Positions 52,911 to 61,765 are shown, counted from the stretch's first letter. The stretch is DNA of 64,000 nt from Tumebacillus sp. BK434 (GCF_004340785.1 NZ_SLXS01000003.1:281689-345688); one strand, 5' to 3'. Notes: generated by a model not told the origin, from the sequence alone. Translations and numbers: made by a program.

Positions 52911-54209
52911 GTGAGAGAAGTGAACGAAGTGAAAGATCTCATGCTCAATATGCTCATCATCCTCCTGCCGATCTTTGTCTACCAGACTTTCTGGATCGAC
53001 AAAGCGAGCCTGCCGATGGTTTCTTCCCGCAACCGCTCCGCCATCTCTCTGCTGGCCGCCATTGCGGCTCTTTGCTGTATGATGTTTCCCGTGCACCCGT
53101 ACCCTGGCTACGTCTTGGACCTGCGGCTCGTCCCGCTGTTGATCGGCATCCTCTACGGCGGCTTCCGCGCCGCGCTGATGATCATCGCCGGCGTCTATCT
53201 GTACAGTTGGCATCTCGGCGTGCCCGGCTTCCTCGTCATGGCCATGACCTATCCGCCGGCGATCATCACCGCCTTCCTGCTCGCCGCCCGCTTCCGCCTC
53301 TGGGAGCGCCGCCGCAAGCTCACCACCGCTTCCTTGCTCGCCTTCCTGGCCGCGCTGCTCGTCAACACGGTGGTGCTGCTGTTCTTAGATGAACCGCTGC
53401 TGACCAATCCGCATCTGCCCGTCTTTGCCGCATATGTCGTGCTGCACGGCTTCACGATGTGGATCTCCGTCTACCTGATCGAAAACATGCGGGAAAAAGC
53501 CGCCTTGCGCTTCGAGATCCAGCAGGCGGAAAAGATGCGCATCATGGGCCAGCTCGCCGCCTCGATCGCCCACGAAGTGCGCAATCCGATGACCGTCGTG
53601 CGCGGCTTCCTGCAACTGCTCCAATCGGACCAGATCCCGTCCGACAAGCGCCAGATGTTCCTCAAGCTCGGCATCGACGAACTCGACCGCTCCGAGTCGA
53701 TCATCTCCAACTACCTGGCCTTTGCCCGCCCGCAAGTCTCGCGCATCGAAGCGGTCGACGCCGCGGAGCGGGTCGAACACGCCGCCGGGATCATCTCGTC
53801 ATACGCCACCTTGCGCAACGTCGAGATCAACACCCGCACCACCCCCGGCCTGTTCATCGAAGCCGATCCCGAGCATCTCTCACAAGTGCTGATGAACTTG
53901 ATCAAAAACGGCATCGAAGCGATGCAGCATGGCGGCGTGCTCACGATCATCGCTGTGCCGGATGATGCAGAGAACGCCCGGATCGAAGTCGCTGACACCG
54001 GCGTCGGCATGACGCCCGACGAGACGTCACGCCTTGGCAACCCGTTTTTCTCGACCAAACAAGACGGGACCGGGCTTGGCATCATGGTCACCTACCAGAT
54101 CATCCAGAGCATGAACGGCAAGATCGAGGTCGAAAGCGCAAAAGGCGCCGGGACGCGATTTATCATCACGCTCCCCCGTAAATCTGACTTACTAGCAGGC
54201 AGGAAATAG
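52911..54209 (+). CDS. Membrane sensor histidine kinase, KinB-like 5TM type
   Basis: About 430 residues. Helices fill residues about 10-190, including SAISLLAAIAALCCMMFPVH, YPGYVLDLRLVPLLIGILYG and FLVMAMTYPPAIITAFLLAA. DHp domain: AASIAHEVRNPMTVVRGFLQ with the phospho-His, then ELDRSESIISNYLAFARPQV. HATPase_c: LSQVLMNLIKNGIEAMQHGG (N box), ADTGVGMTPDE (G1) and GTGLGIMVTYQIIQSMNGKI (G2). GTG starts at 52911 or 52920; GGGGTGAG lies before 52920. It is an orphan kinase without response regulator, as sporulation kinases are. It resembles KinB/LytS-type 5TM. Confidence 0.93.
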   Translation: MREVNEVKDLMLNMLIILLPIFVYQTFWIDKASLPMVSSRNRSAISLLAAIAALCCMMFPVHPYPGYVLDLRLVPLLIGILYGGFRAALMIIAGVYLYSWHLGVPGFLVMAMTYPPAIITAFLLAARFRLWERRRKLTTASLLAFLAALLVNTVVLLFLDEPLLTNPHLPVFAAYVVLHGFTMWISVYLIENMREKAALRFEIQQAEKMRIMGQLAASIAHEVRNPMTVVRGFLQLLQSDQIPSDKRQMFLKLGIDELDRSESIISNYLAFARPQVSRIEAVDAAERVEHAAGIISSYATLRNVEINTRTTPGLFIEADPEHLSQVLMNLIKNGIEAMQHGGVLTIIAVPDDAENARIEVADTGVGMTPDETSRLGNPFFSTKQDGTGLGIMVTYQIIQSMNGKIEVESAKGAGTRFIITLPRKSDLLAGRK

Positions 54210-54215
54210 ACTTAC

Positions 54216-54224
54216 TTTGTCGAA
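54216..54224 (+). promoter_or_regulatory. Spo0A-box-like site before second kinase
   Basis: TTTGTCGAA matches the Spo0A consensus exactly, 34 bp before the second kinase's TTG start and after the first kinase's stop. A similar TGTCGAA precedes the first kinase. Confidence 0.5.
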
Positions 54225-54257
54225 ACAATTCGTTCATTCCGAGTGAGGTGAACTACG

Positions 54258-55544
54258 TTGGCCGGCATACAAGAAGTCTTGCTCAACCTGCTTTTTATTT
54301 TGCTGCCGATCTTTATTTACCAGAACTTCTGGGTCGATAAGATGGGCACCGCCATGCCGCAGCGCAACGGCATCGCCATCGGCTCGCTGTCCATTGCATC
54401 CCTTCTGCTTTGCATGACGTTCCCAGTTTCGGTCATCCCCGGCTTCGTGCTCGACTTGCGGCTCGTGCCGATGCTGATCGGCATCTTATACGGCGGCTGG
54501 CGCGTGGCCGTCTGCATCGCCATCGCCCTGTTCGGCTATCGCGTCCTGATCGGGCAGCTCGGGATTGGCTTTCTCTTGATGTCGATCTCCTTCCCGGTCG
54601 TGATGGCGATGGCCGTTCTGCTCGCCAAGCGCTATTTGAAAATTGGGCGCCGTCAGAAGCTGATCTTCGCGAATCTGCTCCTGCTCCTCTTGTTGATTCC
54701 GACCAACCTGATCATCATGTACAGCTCGCAGGCCACGCCGTGGGCGAGTCCCTACCTGCCGTTTCTGGCCTTCTTCACGCTGATCAACCTGCTCGCCGTC
54801 TGGCTGGCCGTCTACCTGATCGAAAACATCCGCGAGAAGGCGCACTTGCGCGTCGAAGTGCTGCGCAATGAGAAGCTGTACGTCTTAGGCGAGCTCGCCG
54901 CAGCGATCGCCCATGAGATCCGCAATCCGATGACCGTCGTGCGCGGCTTTCTGCAGCTCTTGCAGCAGCAGAGCGTCCCGCCTGACAAGCAGCTAATGTA
55001 TTTGGAGCTGAGCATCGCCGAGCTCGACCGCTCCGAGTCGATCATCTCCAACTACCTCGCCTATGCCAAGCCGCAGATCGACAAGCACGAAGGCATCGAC
55101 GTCAGCGAGCGCGTCCGCTCAGTGACCGGCGTCATCAGTTCCTACGCCACGCTGCGCAGCGTCACCGTCGAGAGCCGGATCGAGGACGGCCTGCAGATCA
55201 CCGGCAACCCGGAGCAGTTCTCGCAAGTGCTGATGAACCTGTTCAAAAACGGCATCGAAGCGATGCCCCAAGGCGGCACGCTGCAGGTCCGCGCCTACAT
55301 GCGGGCGCGCCAGATCTGCCTCGACATCATCGACAACGGTGTCGGCATGACCGCAGCCGAACTGGCCCGCCTCGGCAATCCCTACTACTCGACGAAAGAG
55401 AATGGCACGGGACTGGGCCTGATGGTCACCTACCAGATCATCCACTCGATGTACGGACATGTGCAAGTGACAAGCGAAAAGGGCAAAGGCACGCAGTTCA
55501 CGCTGACCTTTCCCCAACTCGAAACAAACGCTCTTCCCGAGTGA
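54258..55544 (+). CDS. Membrane sensor histidine kinase, paralogue of preceding gene
   Basis: 428 residues; the start is TTG 54258 after GAGGTG. Aligned with its upstream neighbour it has the same topology (PGFVLDLRLVPMLIGILYGG) and the same catalytic parts: AAAIAHEIRNPMTVVRGFLQ, ELDRSESIISNYLAYAKPQI, FSQVLMNLFKNGIEAMPQGG, IIDNGVGMTAAE and GTGLGLMVTYQIIHSMYGHV. Tandem duplication is evident. The sensing loops differ, so they may respond to different signals and feed one phosphorelay. Confidence 0.93.
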   Translation: MAGIQEVLLNLLFILLPIFIYQNFWVDKMGTAMPQRNGIAIGSLSIASLLLCMTFPVSVIPGFVLDLRLVPMLIGILYGGWRVAVCIAIALFGYRVLIGQLGIGFLLMSISFPVVMAMAVLLAKRYLKIGRRQKLIFANLLLLLLLIPTNLIIMYSSQATPWASPYLPFLAFFTLINLLAVWLAVYLIENIREKAHLRVEVLRNEKLYVLGELAAAIAHEIRNPMTVVRGFLQLLQQQSVPPDKQLMYLELSIAELDRSESIISNYLAYAKPQIDKHEGIDVSERVRSVTGVISSYATLRSVTVESRIEDGLQITGNPEQFSQVLMNLFKNGIEAMPQGGTLQVRAYMRARQICLDIIDNGVGMTAAELARLGNPYYSTKENGTGLGLMVTYQIIHSMYGHVQVTSEKGKGTQFTLTFPQLETNALPE

Positions 55545-55566
55545 GAATCGGGAAGAGCGTTTTTAA
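55528..55566. terminator. Bidirectional terminator between kinase and ecfT genes
   Basis: ACGCTCTTCCCGA pairs with TCGGGAAGAGCGT, then TTTTA. Confidence 0.88.
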
Positions 55567-55576
55567 TGTCTGCAGG

Positions 55577-56323
55577 TTACAGCAATAACAGCACGGCCAG
55601 ATTGGCCGCCAGCAGCAGCGCCAGATACAGCCCGTCGCGGCGTCCGACCGTCAGCTGATGATAAAACGTGCGGTTCAGCGTGCCGTCGAAGCCGCGCGCT
55701 TCCAGCGCCACCGCGACGCGCTCCGCCTTGCGGATGCCTTGGGCGAGCAGCGGGATCGTGTAGCGCATCACGCCTTGAATCTTGCCGCGCAGCCCGGGCA
55801 CGCGCGCCACGCCGCGCACGCGGTGCGCCGCTTTGATCTGCGCGTACTCCTCCTTGAACAAAGGCAGGAAGCGGAACCCGGCCAGCAGCGCATAGGCGAA
55901 CTTTGGCGAGACTTTCAACTGCTGCATCAGGCTCATGATCAGCTTCGTCACGTCGGTCGTCGCCGTGAACAAGAAGCCGTAGCAGACGAACGCCATCATC
56001 CGCAGGCCGATGTTCAAGCCGTTGTACAAGCCTTCTTCGGTGATGCGAATCCACGCCCACTCCCACCAGACCGTCTCGCCTTTGCCGTACGCGGCGAGCA
56101 CCCAGGTCGTGGTCAGGAACAAGAGCAGGAAGGGCGACACGCGGACCAGAAACGTTTTCAGCGAGATCTTGGCCAGCGTCAGTGTGATGAGCACCGGGAT
56201 CGCCAGCAGGTACAAGGTGGTCAGCGGGTCGCGCGAGAAGACGAGCAGGATCATGCACACGAGGTGCAGCAGCAGTTTCACCGACGGGTTGACCTGCCCG
56301 ACAAAGCTGTTCGTCTCATGCAT
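55577..56323 (-). CDS. ECF transporter T component (YkoC-like)
   Basis: 248 residues from ATG 56321-56323 (8 nt after GAGGAGGG). Five helices; FLVRVSPFLLLFLTTTWVLA, and the coupling-helix motifs ALLAGFRFLPLFKEEYAQIK, AHRVRGVARV and RKAERVAVALEARGFDG (two A-R-G-type motifs). It anchors the S component to the ATPase. Third gene of the thiamine-type ECF operon. Confidence 0.9.
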   Translation of the reverse strand: MHETNSFVGQVNPSVKLLLHLVCMILLVFSRDPLTTLYLLAIPVLITLTLAKISLKTFLVRVSPFLLLFLTTTWVLAAYGKGETVWWEWAWIRITEEGLYNGLNIGLRMMAFVCYGFLFTATTDVTKLIMSLMQQLKVSPKFAYALLAGFRFLPLFKEEYAQIKAAHRVRGVARVPGLRGKIQGVMRYTIPLLAQGIRKAERVAVALEARGFDGTLNRTFYHQLTVGRRDGLYLALLLAANLAVLLLL

Positions 56324-57914
56324 AGACACTTCCCTCCTCGAAAGCGGCTTTGCGGCGCTGATACTCGTAGGCGAGCGGCTCGATCAGCGCGGCGCGGGCG
56401 AGCAGTTGGGGCTGTGCAAACAGCTCCTGCGGCGTCCCGTCAAACAGCAGACCGCGCTCGGCGAACACCAGCACGCGCGAGGCCGTTTCGGCGACCAGTT
56501 CCACGTCGTGCGTCGCCATCATCACCGTCGTGCCCGCTGCGTTGCGCTCACGGATGCGGTCGACCAGTTCCCGCGTCGTGGCGGCGTCCTGGCCAAACGT
56601 CGGCTCGTCGAGCAGCAGCAGCTCCTGATTCTTGAGCAGCATCCCGGCCACGCTCAAGCGGCGCTTCTGCCCTTGGGACAGCGTAAACGGGTTCTTCGCA
56701 GCCAGCGCTTCCAGATGGAAATCGGCCAACAGCTGCGTCGCTTCCCGCTCCACCTGCTCCTGCGGCCAGCGGGCCAGCTTCCCGCCAAACGCGACTTCCT
56801 CATAGACGGTGTCGGCGATAAACTGGTGCTCCGGATTCTGAAAGACGAATCCCACCGTGTCATACAGCGCTTCCGGCTTGTACTTCCCGAGTTCCTTGCC
56901 CTTCAGCAGCACCTGCCCGCCGCTCACCGGCAGCAGTCCGCCCACCGCTTTCAAAAACGTGCTCTTCCCGGCCCCGTTCGGCCCCATCACGGCGATCCAC
57001 TCGCCGGGCTGCACGCTGACATTGACGTCTGACCAAACGTCCGCTCCGCCCCGGTAGCTCATCCGCAGGTCGCGGACTTCGAGGAGCGGTTCCGTTTTAT
57101 CCATCTGCTGTGGAACAGGAGGGGACGCCTGCAGCCGCTGTGCCAGCTGATGTGCCGGGTCGCGCAGCAGCTCTTCCCACGTCACCGGCCACATGCGCGG
57201 CGTCCAGATGCCGTAGTCGCGGATCGCCTGCGCATGGTCGCGCAGCACGTCCTCCGGCCGGCCCTCCCCTTGCAGGGAGCCGTCCGGCGCAAAGAGCAGC
57301 ACCCGATCGATCCACTCCATGACGCTTTCCAGCTTGTGTTCGATGACGACGAGTGTCTTCTCACCGCGCAGACGGGCGATGTCCTGCAGCACGAGCCGGG
57401 TGTTCTCCGGGTCGAGCTGCGCGGTCGGCTCGTCGAAGAACAGCACCTCCGGCTCCAGCGCGAGCAGGCAGGCCAGCGCCAAGCGCTGCTTCAAGCCGCC
57501 CGACAGCTCGGAGATCGGTTTCTGCAAAGGCAGGTCGAGCCGCACCTCCCGCATCAGCCGCTCGATCTCGCTTCTCATCTGCGCGGGTGGAACTTGGCGG
57601 TTTTCCAGCGAGAAGGCGATCTCGTCTTCCACCGTCAGCATGCAAAACTGCGCATCCGGGTCCTGAAACATCACCCCGACGCGGTCCGGGCGGTACACGT
57701 CCCCTTTCATCCACGCTTCGATCGAACGCGGAATGATGCCCGACAGCACCTGCGCCAGCGTGCTTTTGCCGCTGCCGCTCGGGCCGAGCAGCAGCACCGC
57801 TTCCTTCTTTGCAATGCTCACAGTCATCTCTTTCAATACGGGGGTCTCACGGTCAAAAAATTGCACAGACACCCTTTCACAGCCGAGAAAGGGTGTCTTT
57901 TTCACATCATTCAT
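56316..57914 (-). CDS. ECF transporter ATPase with two fused ABC domains (YkoD-like)
   Basis: 532 residues. Domain 1 has Walker A LLGPSGSGKSTLAQVLSG, signature ISELSGGLKQRLALACLL, Walker B EVLFFDEPTAQLDPENTRLV. Domain 2 has Walker A VMGPNGAGKSTFLKAVGG, signature FTLSQGQKRRLSVAGMLL, Walker B ELLLLDEPTFGQDAATTREL, and a C-terminal loop. In both domains the H-loop is present (VIEHKLES and MATHDVELV). Powers vitamin import. The first codons lie right after the ykoE-like stop and contain a perfect inverted repeat (57868-57897). Confidence 0.94.
   Translation of the reverse strand: MNDVKKTPFLGCERVSVQFFDRETPVLKEMTVSIAKKEAVLLLGPSGSGKSTLAQVLSGIIPRSIEAWMKGDVYRPDRVGVMFQDPDAQFCMLTVEDEIAFSLENRQVPPAQMRSEIERLMREVRLDLPLQKPISELSGGLKQRLALACLLALEPEVLFFDEPTAQLDPENTRLVLQDIARLRGEKTLVVIEHKLESVMEWIDRVLLFAPDGSLQGEGRPEDVLRDHAQAIRDYGIWTPRMWPVTWEELLRDPAHQLAQRLQASPPVPQQMDKTEPLLEVRDLRMSYRGGADVWSDVNVSVQPGEWIAVMGPNGAGKSTFLKAVGGLLPVSGGQVLLKGKELGKYKPEALYDTVGFVFQNPEHQFIADTVYEEVAFGGKLARWPQEQVEREATQLLADFHLEALAAKNPFTLSQGQKRRLSVAGMLLKNQELLLLDEPTFGQDAATTRELVDRIRERNAAGTTVMMATHDVELVAETASRVLVFAERGLLFDGTPQELFAQPQLLARAALIEPLAYEYQRRKAAFEEGSVYA
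57868..57897. repeat. Perfect 10-bp inverted repeat at start of ecfA gene
   Basis: GACACCCTTT (57868-57877), 10-nt loop, AAAGGGTGTC (57888-57897), followed on the plus strand by TTTTTC. It falls in codons about 6-15 of the fused ATPase gene. On the plus strand it is shaped like a terminator. Confidence 0.7.
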
Positions 57915-58496
57915 TTAAAAGGGCTTCTCCATCTTCTTGCGAATGATGGCATAGTTGTTCAAGGCCCCCGTTTTGGCCAGTGCATCCACGATGATCTTCG
58001 CCAGCAGACCGCCCAGGATCGCGCCGGAGACGGTGCGGATGATGATCTTCATCAGCATCGGTGCGGTCGACAGCTCGGCCAGACCGCCGGTCAGCGCATC
58101 ATAGCCCAAGCTCGCCAGCGCCGCTGCTGCTGCACCAATCATTAGCGTGCTGACATGGAAGTTGCGGTAGCGGAACAGGGCAAAGACCAGCTCGGTCGCC
58201 GCGCCTTGCGCCACGCCGTAGAGCAGGGTGGACAGCCCGTACGGCCCGCCCATGATAAACTCGCCAGACGCCGCCGCCACTTCGGCGATGAACGCCACGC
58301 CCGGCTTCTGCACGATGTACGCAGCGAGCACACCGGCGATGAACCACGTGCCGTATACGATCTCGCCGAGACCCGGATAGATCCCGTCCATCACGCCGTA
58401 GAGCGGCGCCCATGCGATGTAGATGAACCCGCACAGCACCGCCAGAATGACAGTAATCATGATTTCTCTGAAATTGACGACATAACTATTCTTCAT
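57915..58496 (-). CDS. ECF S component, YkoE family (thiamine or HMP uptake)
   Basis: 193 residues from ATG 58494-58496 with GAGGAGG 10 nt upstream. Six helices, with MITVILAVLCGFIYIAWAPL, GLGEIVYGTWFIAGVLAAYI, AAASGEFIMGGPYGLSTLLY and GVAQGAATELVFALFRYRNF. The ykoE-ykoD-ykoC order with a TPP riboswitch strongly supports uptake of thiamine or its pyrimidine precursor. Confidence 0.92.
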   Translation of the reverse strand: MKNSYVVNFREIMITVILAVLCGFIYIAWAPLYGVMDGIYPGLGEIVYGTWFIAGVLAAYIVQKPGVAFIAEVAAASGEFIMGGPYGLSTLLYGVAQGAATELVFALFRYRNFHVSTLMIGAAAAALASLGYDALTGGLAELSTAPMLMKIIIRTVSGAILGGLLAKIIVDALAKTGALNNYAIIRKKMEKPF

Positions 58497-58591
58497 GTCC
58501 CATTTTCCTCCTCGAATAACCGCCGGCCGCATAAAAAAATCTTCTCCCGAAATCCGGCAGAAGATGTATACACAAGACAAAGATGTCTGAT

Positions 58592-58692
58592 GCCGTCACT
58601 TCCTCACGCCGGTATTACCCAGGATCGAGTGAAAGGGTTAGCACGGATCATGCTTCTCAGCCAAAGTTGGCACCCCTAGCAACTGCGCGCTA
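58592..58692 (-). promoter_or_regulatory. TPP (THI-box) riboswitch
   Basis: On the minus strand the aptamer core is read as CTAGGGGTGCC, GGCTGAGAAGC (near 58648-58662), ACCCTTTCACTCGATCCTGG (near 58620-58640), GTAATACCGGCGT-x-GGAAGT. Thiamine diphosphate binding should shut off the ECF operon that follows. Confidence 0.95.
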
Positions 58693-58715
58693 TTCTGTTT
58701 TGACTTTCCTCACCC

Positions 58716-58745
58716 ATTGTAGACTCAGGACAATCCGTTTGTAAA
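58716..58745 (-). promoter_or_regulatory. Promoter of TPP riboswitch transcript
   Basis: TTTACA (58740-58745), 18 nt, TACAAT (58716-58721). Confidence 0.6.
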
Positions 58746-58775
58746 GGACATTCTGTCACGCCCCGCTACAACTTG

Positions 58776-59723
58776 CTACATCGTAAGCACCGCCCCGTCC
58801 ACCCGCTTGATCCCCCGCACGTTCCCGAGGTCCTCGGCGAGCTTCAAGCAGGCAAGATCCTTCTGCTTCGCCTCCACCATCACGTCGACCCGCTCCAGCC
58901 CCAGCGCCTTGCACCCTTTTAAAAACGCGAGCAGCCGCTCCGGGTCGATATAGTCGCTGTGCGCACGAAAGTCATGCTCATCCTTCGGCGACGACACATG
59001 CATCTTGAACGGCTGCCCTTTCCACGTCGCTGCGATGCGCGGCAAGAGCTCCAGCGGGGGCTGTGTGCCGGGGTTGCACCAGTCGTGGTGGATGTCGAGC
59101 ATCATCGGCTGCCCGAGCGTCTCGCAGGCTGTGAGCGTCTCTTCCGCCGTGTAGGTCTTGTCGTCATTTTCAAACGTCAGCCGGTTGCGCACCCGCGCAG
59201 GCACTTTGGCAAAATTGTCGTAGAGCCGCTGCATGGCGCGCTCCTTGTCCCCGTAGACGCCGCCGATGTGGATGTTCACTTTGTTCGTTTCGTCCAGGCC
59301 CATCCCGTCGAGCAGCGCCGTGTGATAGTCGAGGTCGACCAAGGCGGCCGCCACGACGTTGTCAGCGCCGTTGAGCAACGTGAACTGGTTGGGGTGCATC
59401 GTGACGCGGATGTCCTCCTGCCGGGCGAACGCGCCGAGGCGTTTCAACTCCTCAGCGTACACTTCGCGCACGTCGATCCCGACCTCGGGATGGGTCGCCA
59501 GCGGCACGAGCGACGAACTCATCCGGTACAGCCGGATGCCGTGCGCGGCGTTGAAATACAAGATGCGCTGCGTCGCCTGCAGATTCTTGCGCCCGACTTC
59601 GATGGCGCGGGCGATCGCTTCCTCGCGCGGGTGCTGCTGGAACCGTTTGTAGGTAAACGTCGAGCTCGGCGTGTTCTGATAGATCGCCAGCGCGATCGAA
59701 ACATAGCCGATTCTCACCTGCAT
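58776..59723 (-). CDS. uvsE: UV damage endonuclease
   Basis: 315 residues from ATG 59721-59723 (AGGTGG 5 nt upstream; the ATG at 59724-59726 is too close). TIM-barrel nuclease of alternative excision repair. QVRIGYVSIALAIYQNTPSS, RVTMHPNQFTLLNGADNVVA, VNIHIGGVYGDKERAMQRLY, LTFENDDKTYTAEETLTACE, MMLDIHHDWCNPGTQPPLEL and DEHDFRAHSDYI carry the metal-binding His/Glu/Asp. Ends VDVMVEAKQKDLACLKLAED. Confidence 0.95.
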   Translation of the reverse strand: MQVRIGYVSIALAIYQNTPSSTFTYKRFQQHPREEAIARAIEVGRKNLQATQRILYFNAAHGIRLYRMSSSLVPLATHPEVGIDVREVYAEELKRLGAFARQEDIRVTMHPNQFTLLNGADNVVAAALVDLDYHTALLDGMGLDETNKVNIHIGGVYGDKERAMQRLYDNFAKVPARVRNRLTFENDDKTYTAEETLTACETLGQPMMLDIHHDWCNPGTQPPLELLPRIAATWKGQPFKMHVSSPKDEHDFRAHSDYIDPERLLAFLKGCKALGLERVDVMVEAKQKDLACLKLAEDLGNVRGIKRVDGAVLTM

Positions 59724-59741
59724 CATGACCACCTCACAGGC

Positions 59742-60005
59742 TTAGTCTGCTCGTGTTTGCCGTTTTTCCTCCAAATAGCGCCGCAGCCAGTGTTCGGCGA
59801 TCTTCGAGACGAACGCCTCTTCCCCGTCCACGTGCAGCACCGGGATCTTGTCCCAGTATTTTGTATAGATCTCCTCATCGGTCGTAATATCAAACTCCGC
59901 CACCTCGAGCGGATAGGTCTGCCCTACCCGCGCCAAGATCGGCTTCACTTTGTCGCACAGCGTACATCCGTCTTTTGTGAACAGCGTCAGTTGAAAAGGC
60001 TTCAT
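59742..60005 (-). CDS. Glutaredoxin-like protein (DUF836 family)
   Basis: 87 residues from ATG 60003-60005 (GAGGAG upstream). Thioredoxin fold with LTLFTKDGCTLCDKVKPILA (Cys-x2-Cys), then EVAEFDITTDEEIYTKYWDK and IPVLHVDGEEAFVSKIAEHW (cis-Pro). Thiol-disulfide role probable; partner unknown. It lies 16 bp upstream of uvsE on the same strand. Confidence 0.88.
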   Translation of the reverse strand: MKPFQLTLFTKDGCTLCDKVKPILARVGQTYPLEVAEFDITTDEEIYTKYWDKIPVLHVDGEEAFVSKIAEHWLRRYLEEKRQTRAD

Positions 60006-60094
60006 GCAAGTCAGACTCCTCCCCACAATCTCAGGAATACTTTACCACACAAAAGCACACGCTACCAAGACAACGCTTCGGAAAGGACGTACGC

Positions 60095-60394
60095 ATGAAC
60101 ATCCTGCTCATCGCCGCGACCATACTCATCCCGCTGCTGCTGTTTTTCCTGCGCGAGCGCAGTTATGCCTGGCTCTTCGACCTGCTCGGTGCGCTGGCCG
60201 TGCTGCTGTTTCTGATCACCTCGGGGCTCGCGGTGCTGGAGATCAAGCGGATGAACACAGAGTTCACCACGCACATCCACGAGATCTTCAACAACTTGCT
60301 CTTCCTCGCTTCCTCCGGCTACCTTGGCGTCTACGCCTTGTACCGCCTGCTGCTGACAACGGCACGGGCACGAAAAAACGGGCCTTCCCGCTGA
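60095..60394 (+). CDS. Small membrane protein (99 aa)
   Basis: ATG 60095, GGAAAGGAC upstream. Three hydrophobic helices: MNILLIAATILIPLLLFFLR, WLFDLLGALAVLLFLITSGL, and FNNLLFLASSGYLGVYALYR, then a basic tail. No known family; homologous short proteins are common in Bacillales. It overlaps with no other gene. Confidence 0.72.
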   Translation: MNILLIAATILIPLLLFFLRERSYAWLFDLLGALAVLLFLITSGLAVLEIKRMNTEFTTHIHEIFNNLLFLASSGYLGVYALYRLLLTTARARKNGPSR

Positions 60395-60413
60395 TCGGGA
60401 CTGCCCGTTTTCT
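60369..60413. terminator. Bidirectional terminator between small membrane protein and MFS gene
   Basis: AAAACGGGC-x-CCCG and CGGG-x-GCCCGTTTT form the stem, with A/T-runs on both strands. Confidence 0.82.
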
Positions 60414-61638
60414 ATGCCTCTGCCTGCCCGGACTGCCTGGACTGCCCGGTCGACACGTTCGTTTTGCGCAGCCGCTTCAGCGACAACAGCAGTGTGGCGC
60501 CTGCCGTCAGCAGCCCTCCGTACACGAAGATCTCGCGCACCGAAAAATAGGCCTCGACCACGCCGGCCAGCGCCATCGAGCCGACTGTGCCCGCCATGAA
60601 AACCGTGTTGTAAAAGCCGAGCACGCGCCCGATGTATGGCTGCTCCGCTTCGGTCTGGATCAGCGTCGCCGACGCGATCATCGCCATCACCGAGAACATC
60701 CCTGTCCCGACCAGCACCAGCCATTCCGTATAAAACGACTCGGTCGTCCCGAGCAAGGCGATCAGCAGCGCATCGACCAGAATCCCGAAGCGCACGATCA
60801 GCAGCAGGTCAACTTTTTTCACTTGTGTCAGCGTGACCGCACCGAGCGCCAGCCCCAGTCCGATCCCCGCTTCCAGCCAGCCGAACTGCGTGTCGGTCAC
60901 GCCGATGATGTCTTTGGAAAAGACGACGAGCAGCACGTTGAACATTCCGGAGACGATCATCGCCGTAAACATCACCGCCGTCGCGTTCAACACGCGCGGG
61001 AGTTTCCACATATAGTGTGCACCAGCGGAGAACTCCGCCCAAAATTGCTTCTTCTTGGCGCCCGCCCCCCGCGCAGTCGCACTCTTCGCCGCCACCGCCA
61101 GCAGCGACAGCGTCGTCGCCGAAAACAAAAACGTCAGCGCATCGACCACAAATGCGGCCGTATACGACCAAAAGCCGATCACCATCCCGGCCAGAATCGG
61201 GCCTGCGATCGCCATCACCTGCATCGAGGTCTGAATCTTGGCGTTATACCCGAGCAGCTCTTGCTTCGGAAACAGCTGCGCGATCAGCGCGCTCTGCGAA
61301 CTGGAGGACGCGAAGCCGACCACCGCCACCACAAAGGTCAGCGTATAAATCCAATACACATGCGGCAAAAACGGAATCGACAGCACGACGCCAGCCCGGA
61401 TCAGCTCACATACGATCGCCAGCCGGCGCTTGTCCAGCCGGTCGATCCAGACGCCCAAAAACGGGCCGAGCAACAGCATGGGCAAGTACGAAGCGACCAT
61501 CACCTGGCCCACGCTGAGCGCCGAGCCGGTCTTCGCATAGATCATCAGAGCAAGCGCCAAAAAATGAAACGTATCGCCCAGCTTGGAAACTGAGCGGCCG
61601 GTCAACATCAGCCAGAAGTTGCGTTGCAATCCAGTCAT
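60412..61638 (-). CDS. MFS transporter
   Basis: 408 residues with 12 helices (MTGLQRNFWLMLTGRSVSKL, then GDTFHFLALALMIYAKTGSA). Motif A region: GPFLGVWIDRLDKRRLAIVC. The central loop has a basic patch (SATARGAGAKKKQFWAEFSA). It belongs to the MFS_1/enterobactin-exporter-like group (as does the gene at 9196). The substrate is unknown. A good promoter is seen upstream (61681-61709). Confidence 0.9.
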   Translation of the reverse strand: MTGLQRNFWLMLTGRSVSKLGDTFHFLALALMIYAKTGSALSVGQVMVASYLPMLLLGPFLGVWIDRLDKRRLAIVCELIRAGVVLSIPFLPHVYWIYTLTFVVAVVGFASSSSQSALIAQLFPKQELLGYNAKIQTSMQVMAIAGPILAGMVIGFWSYTAAFVVDALTFLFSATTLSLLAVAAKSATARGAGAKKKQFWAEFSAGAHYMWKLPRVLNATAVMFTAMIVSGMFNVLLVVFSKDIIGVTDTQFGWLEAGIGLGLALGAVTLTQVKKVDLLLIVRFGILVDALLIALLGTTESFYTEWLVLVGTGMFSVMAMIASATLIQTEAEQPYIGRVLGFYNTVFMAGTVGSMALAGVVEAYFSVREIFVYGGLLTAGATLLLSLKRLRKTNVSTGQSRQSGQAEA

Positions 61639-61680
61639 CTCTAAATGCCCCTAGTGCAAAATTTACTGCGTTCTTATAGT

Positions 61681-61709
61681 AGTATGTAAGACTGTAACAG
61701 CTCTGTCAA
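61681..61709 (-). promoter_or_regulatory. Promoter of MFS transporter gene
   Basis: TTGACA (61704-61709), 17 nt, CATACT (61681-61686) on the minus strand. Confidence 0.65.
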
Positions 61710-61729
61710 CAAAATTTCCTCGACAAATG

Positions 61730-61759
61730 TTGCACAAAGCTGGGAGTTCGTAATATTAT
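61730..61759 (+). promoter_or_regulatory. Promoter of feoA leader transcript
   Basis: TTGCAC (61730-61735), 18 nt, TATTAT (61754-61759); predicted start about 61766. Confidence 0.5.
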
Positions 61760-61765
61760 TTAGAG

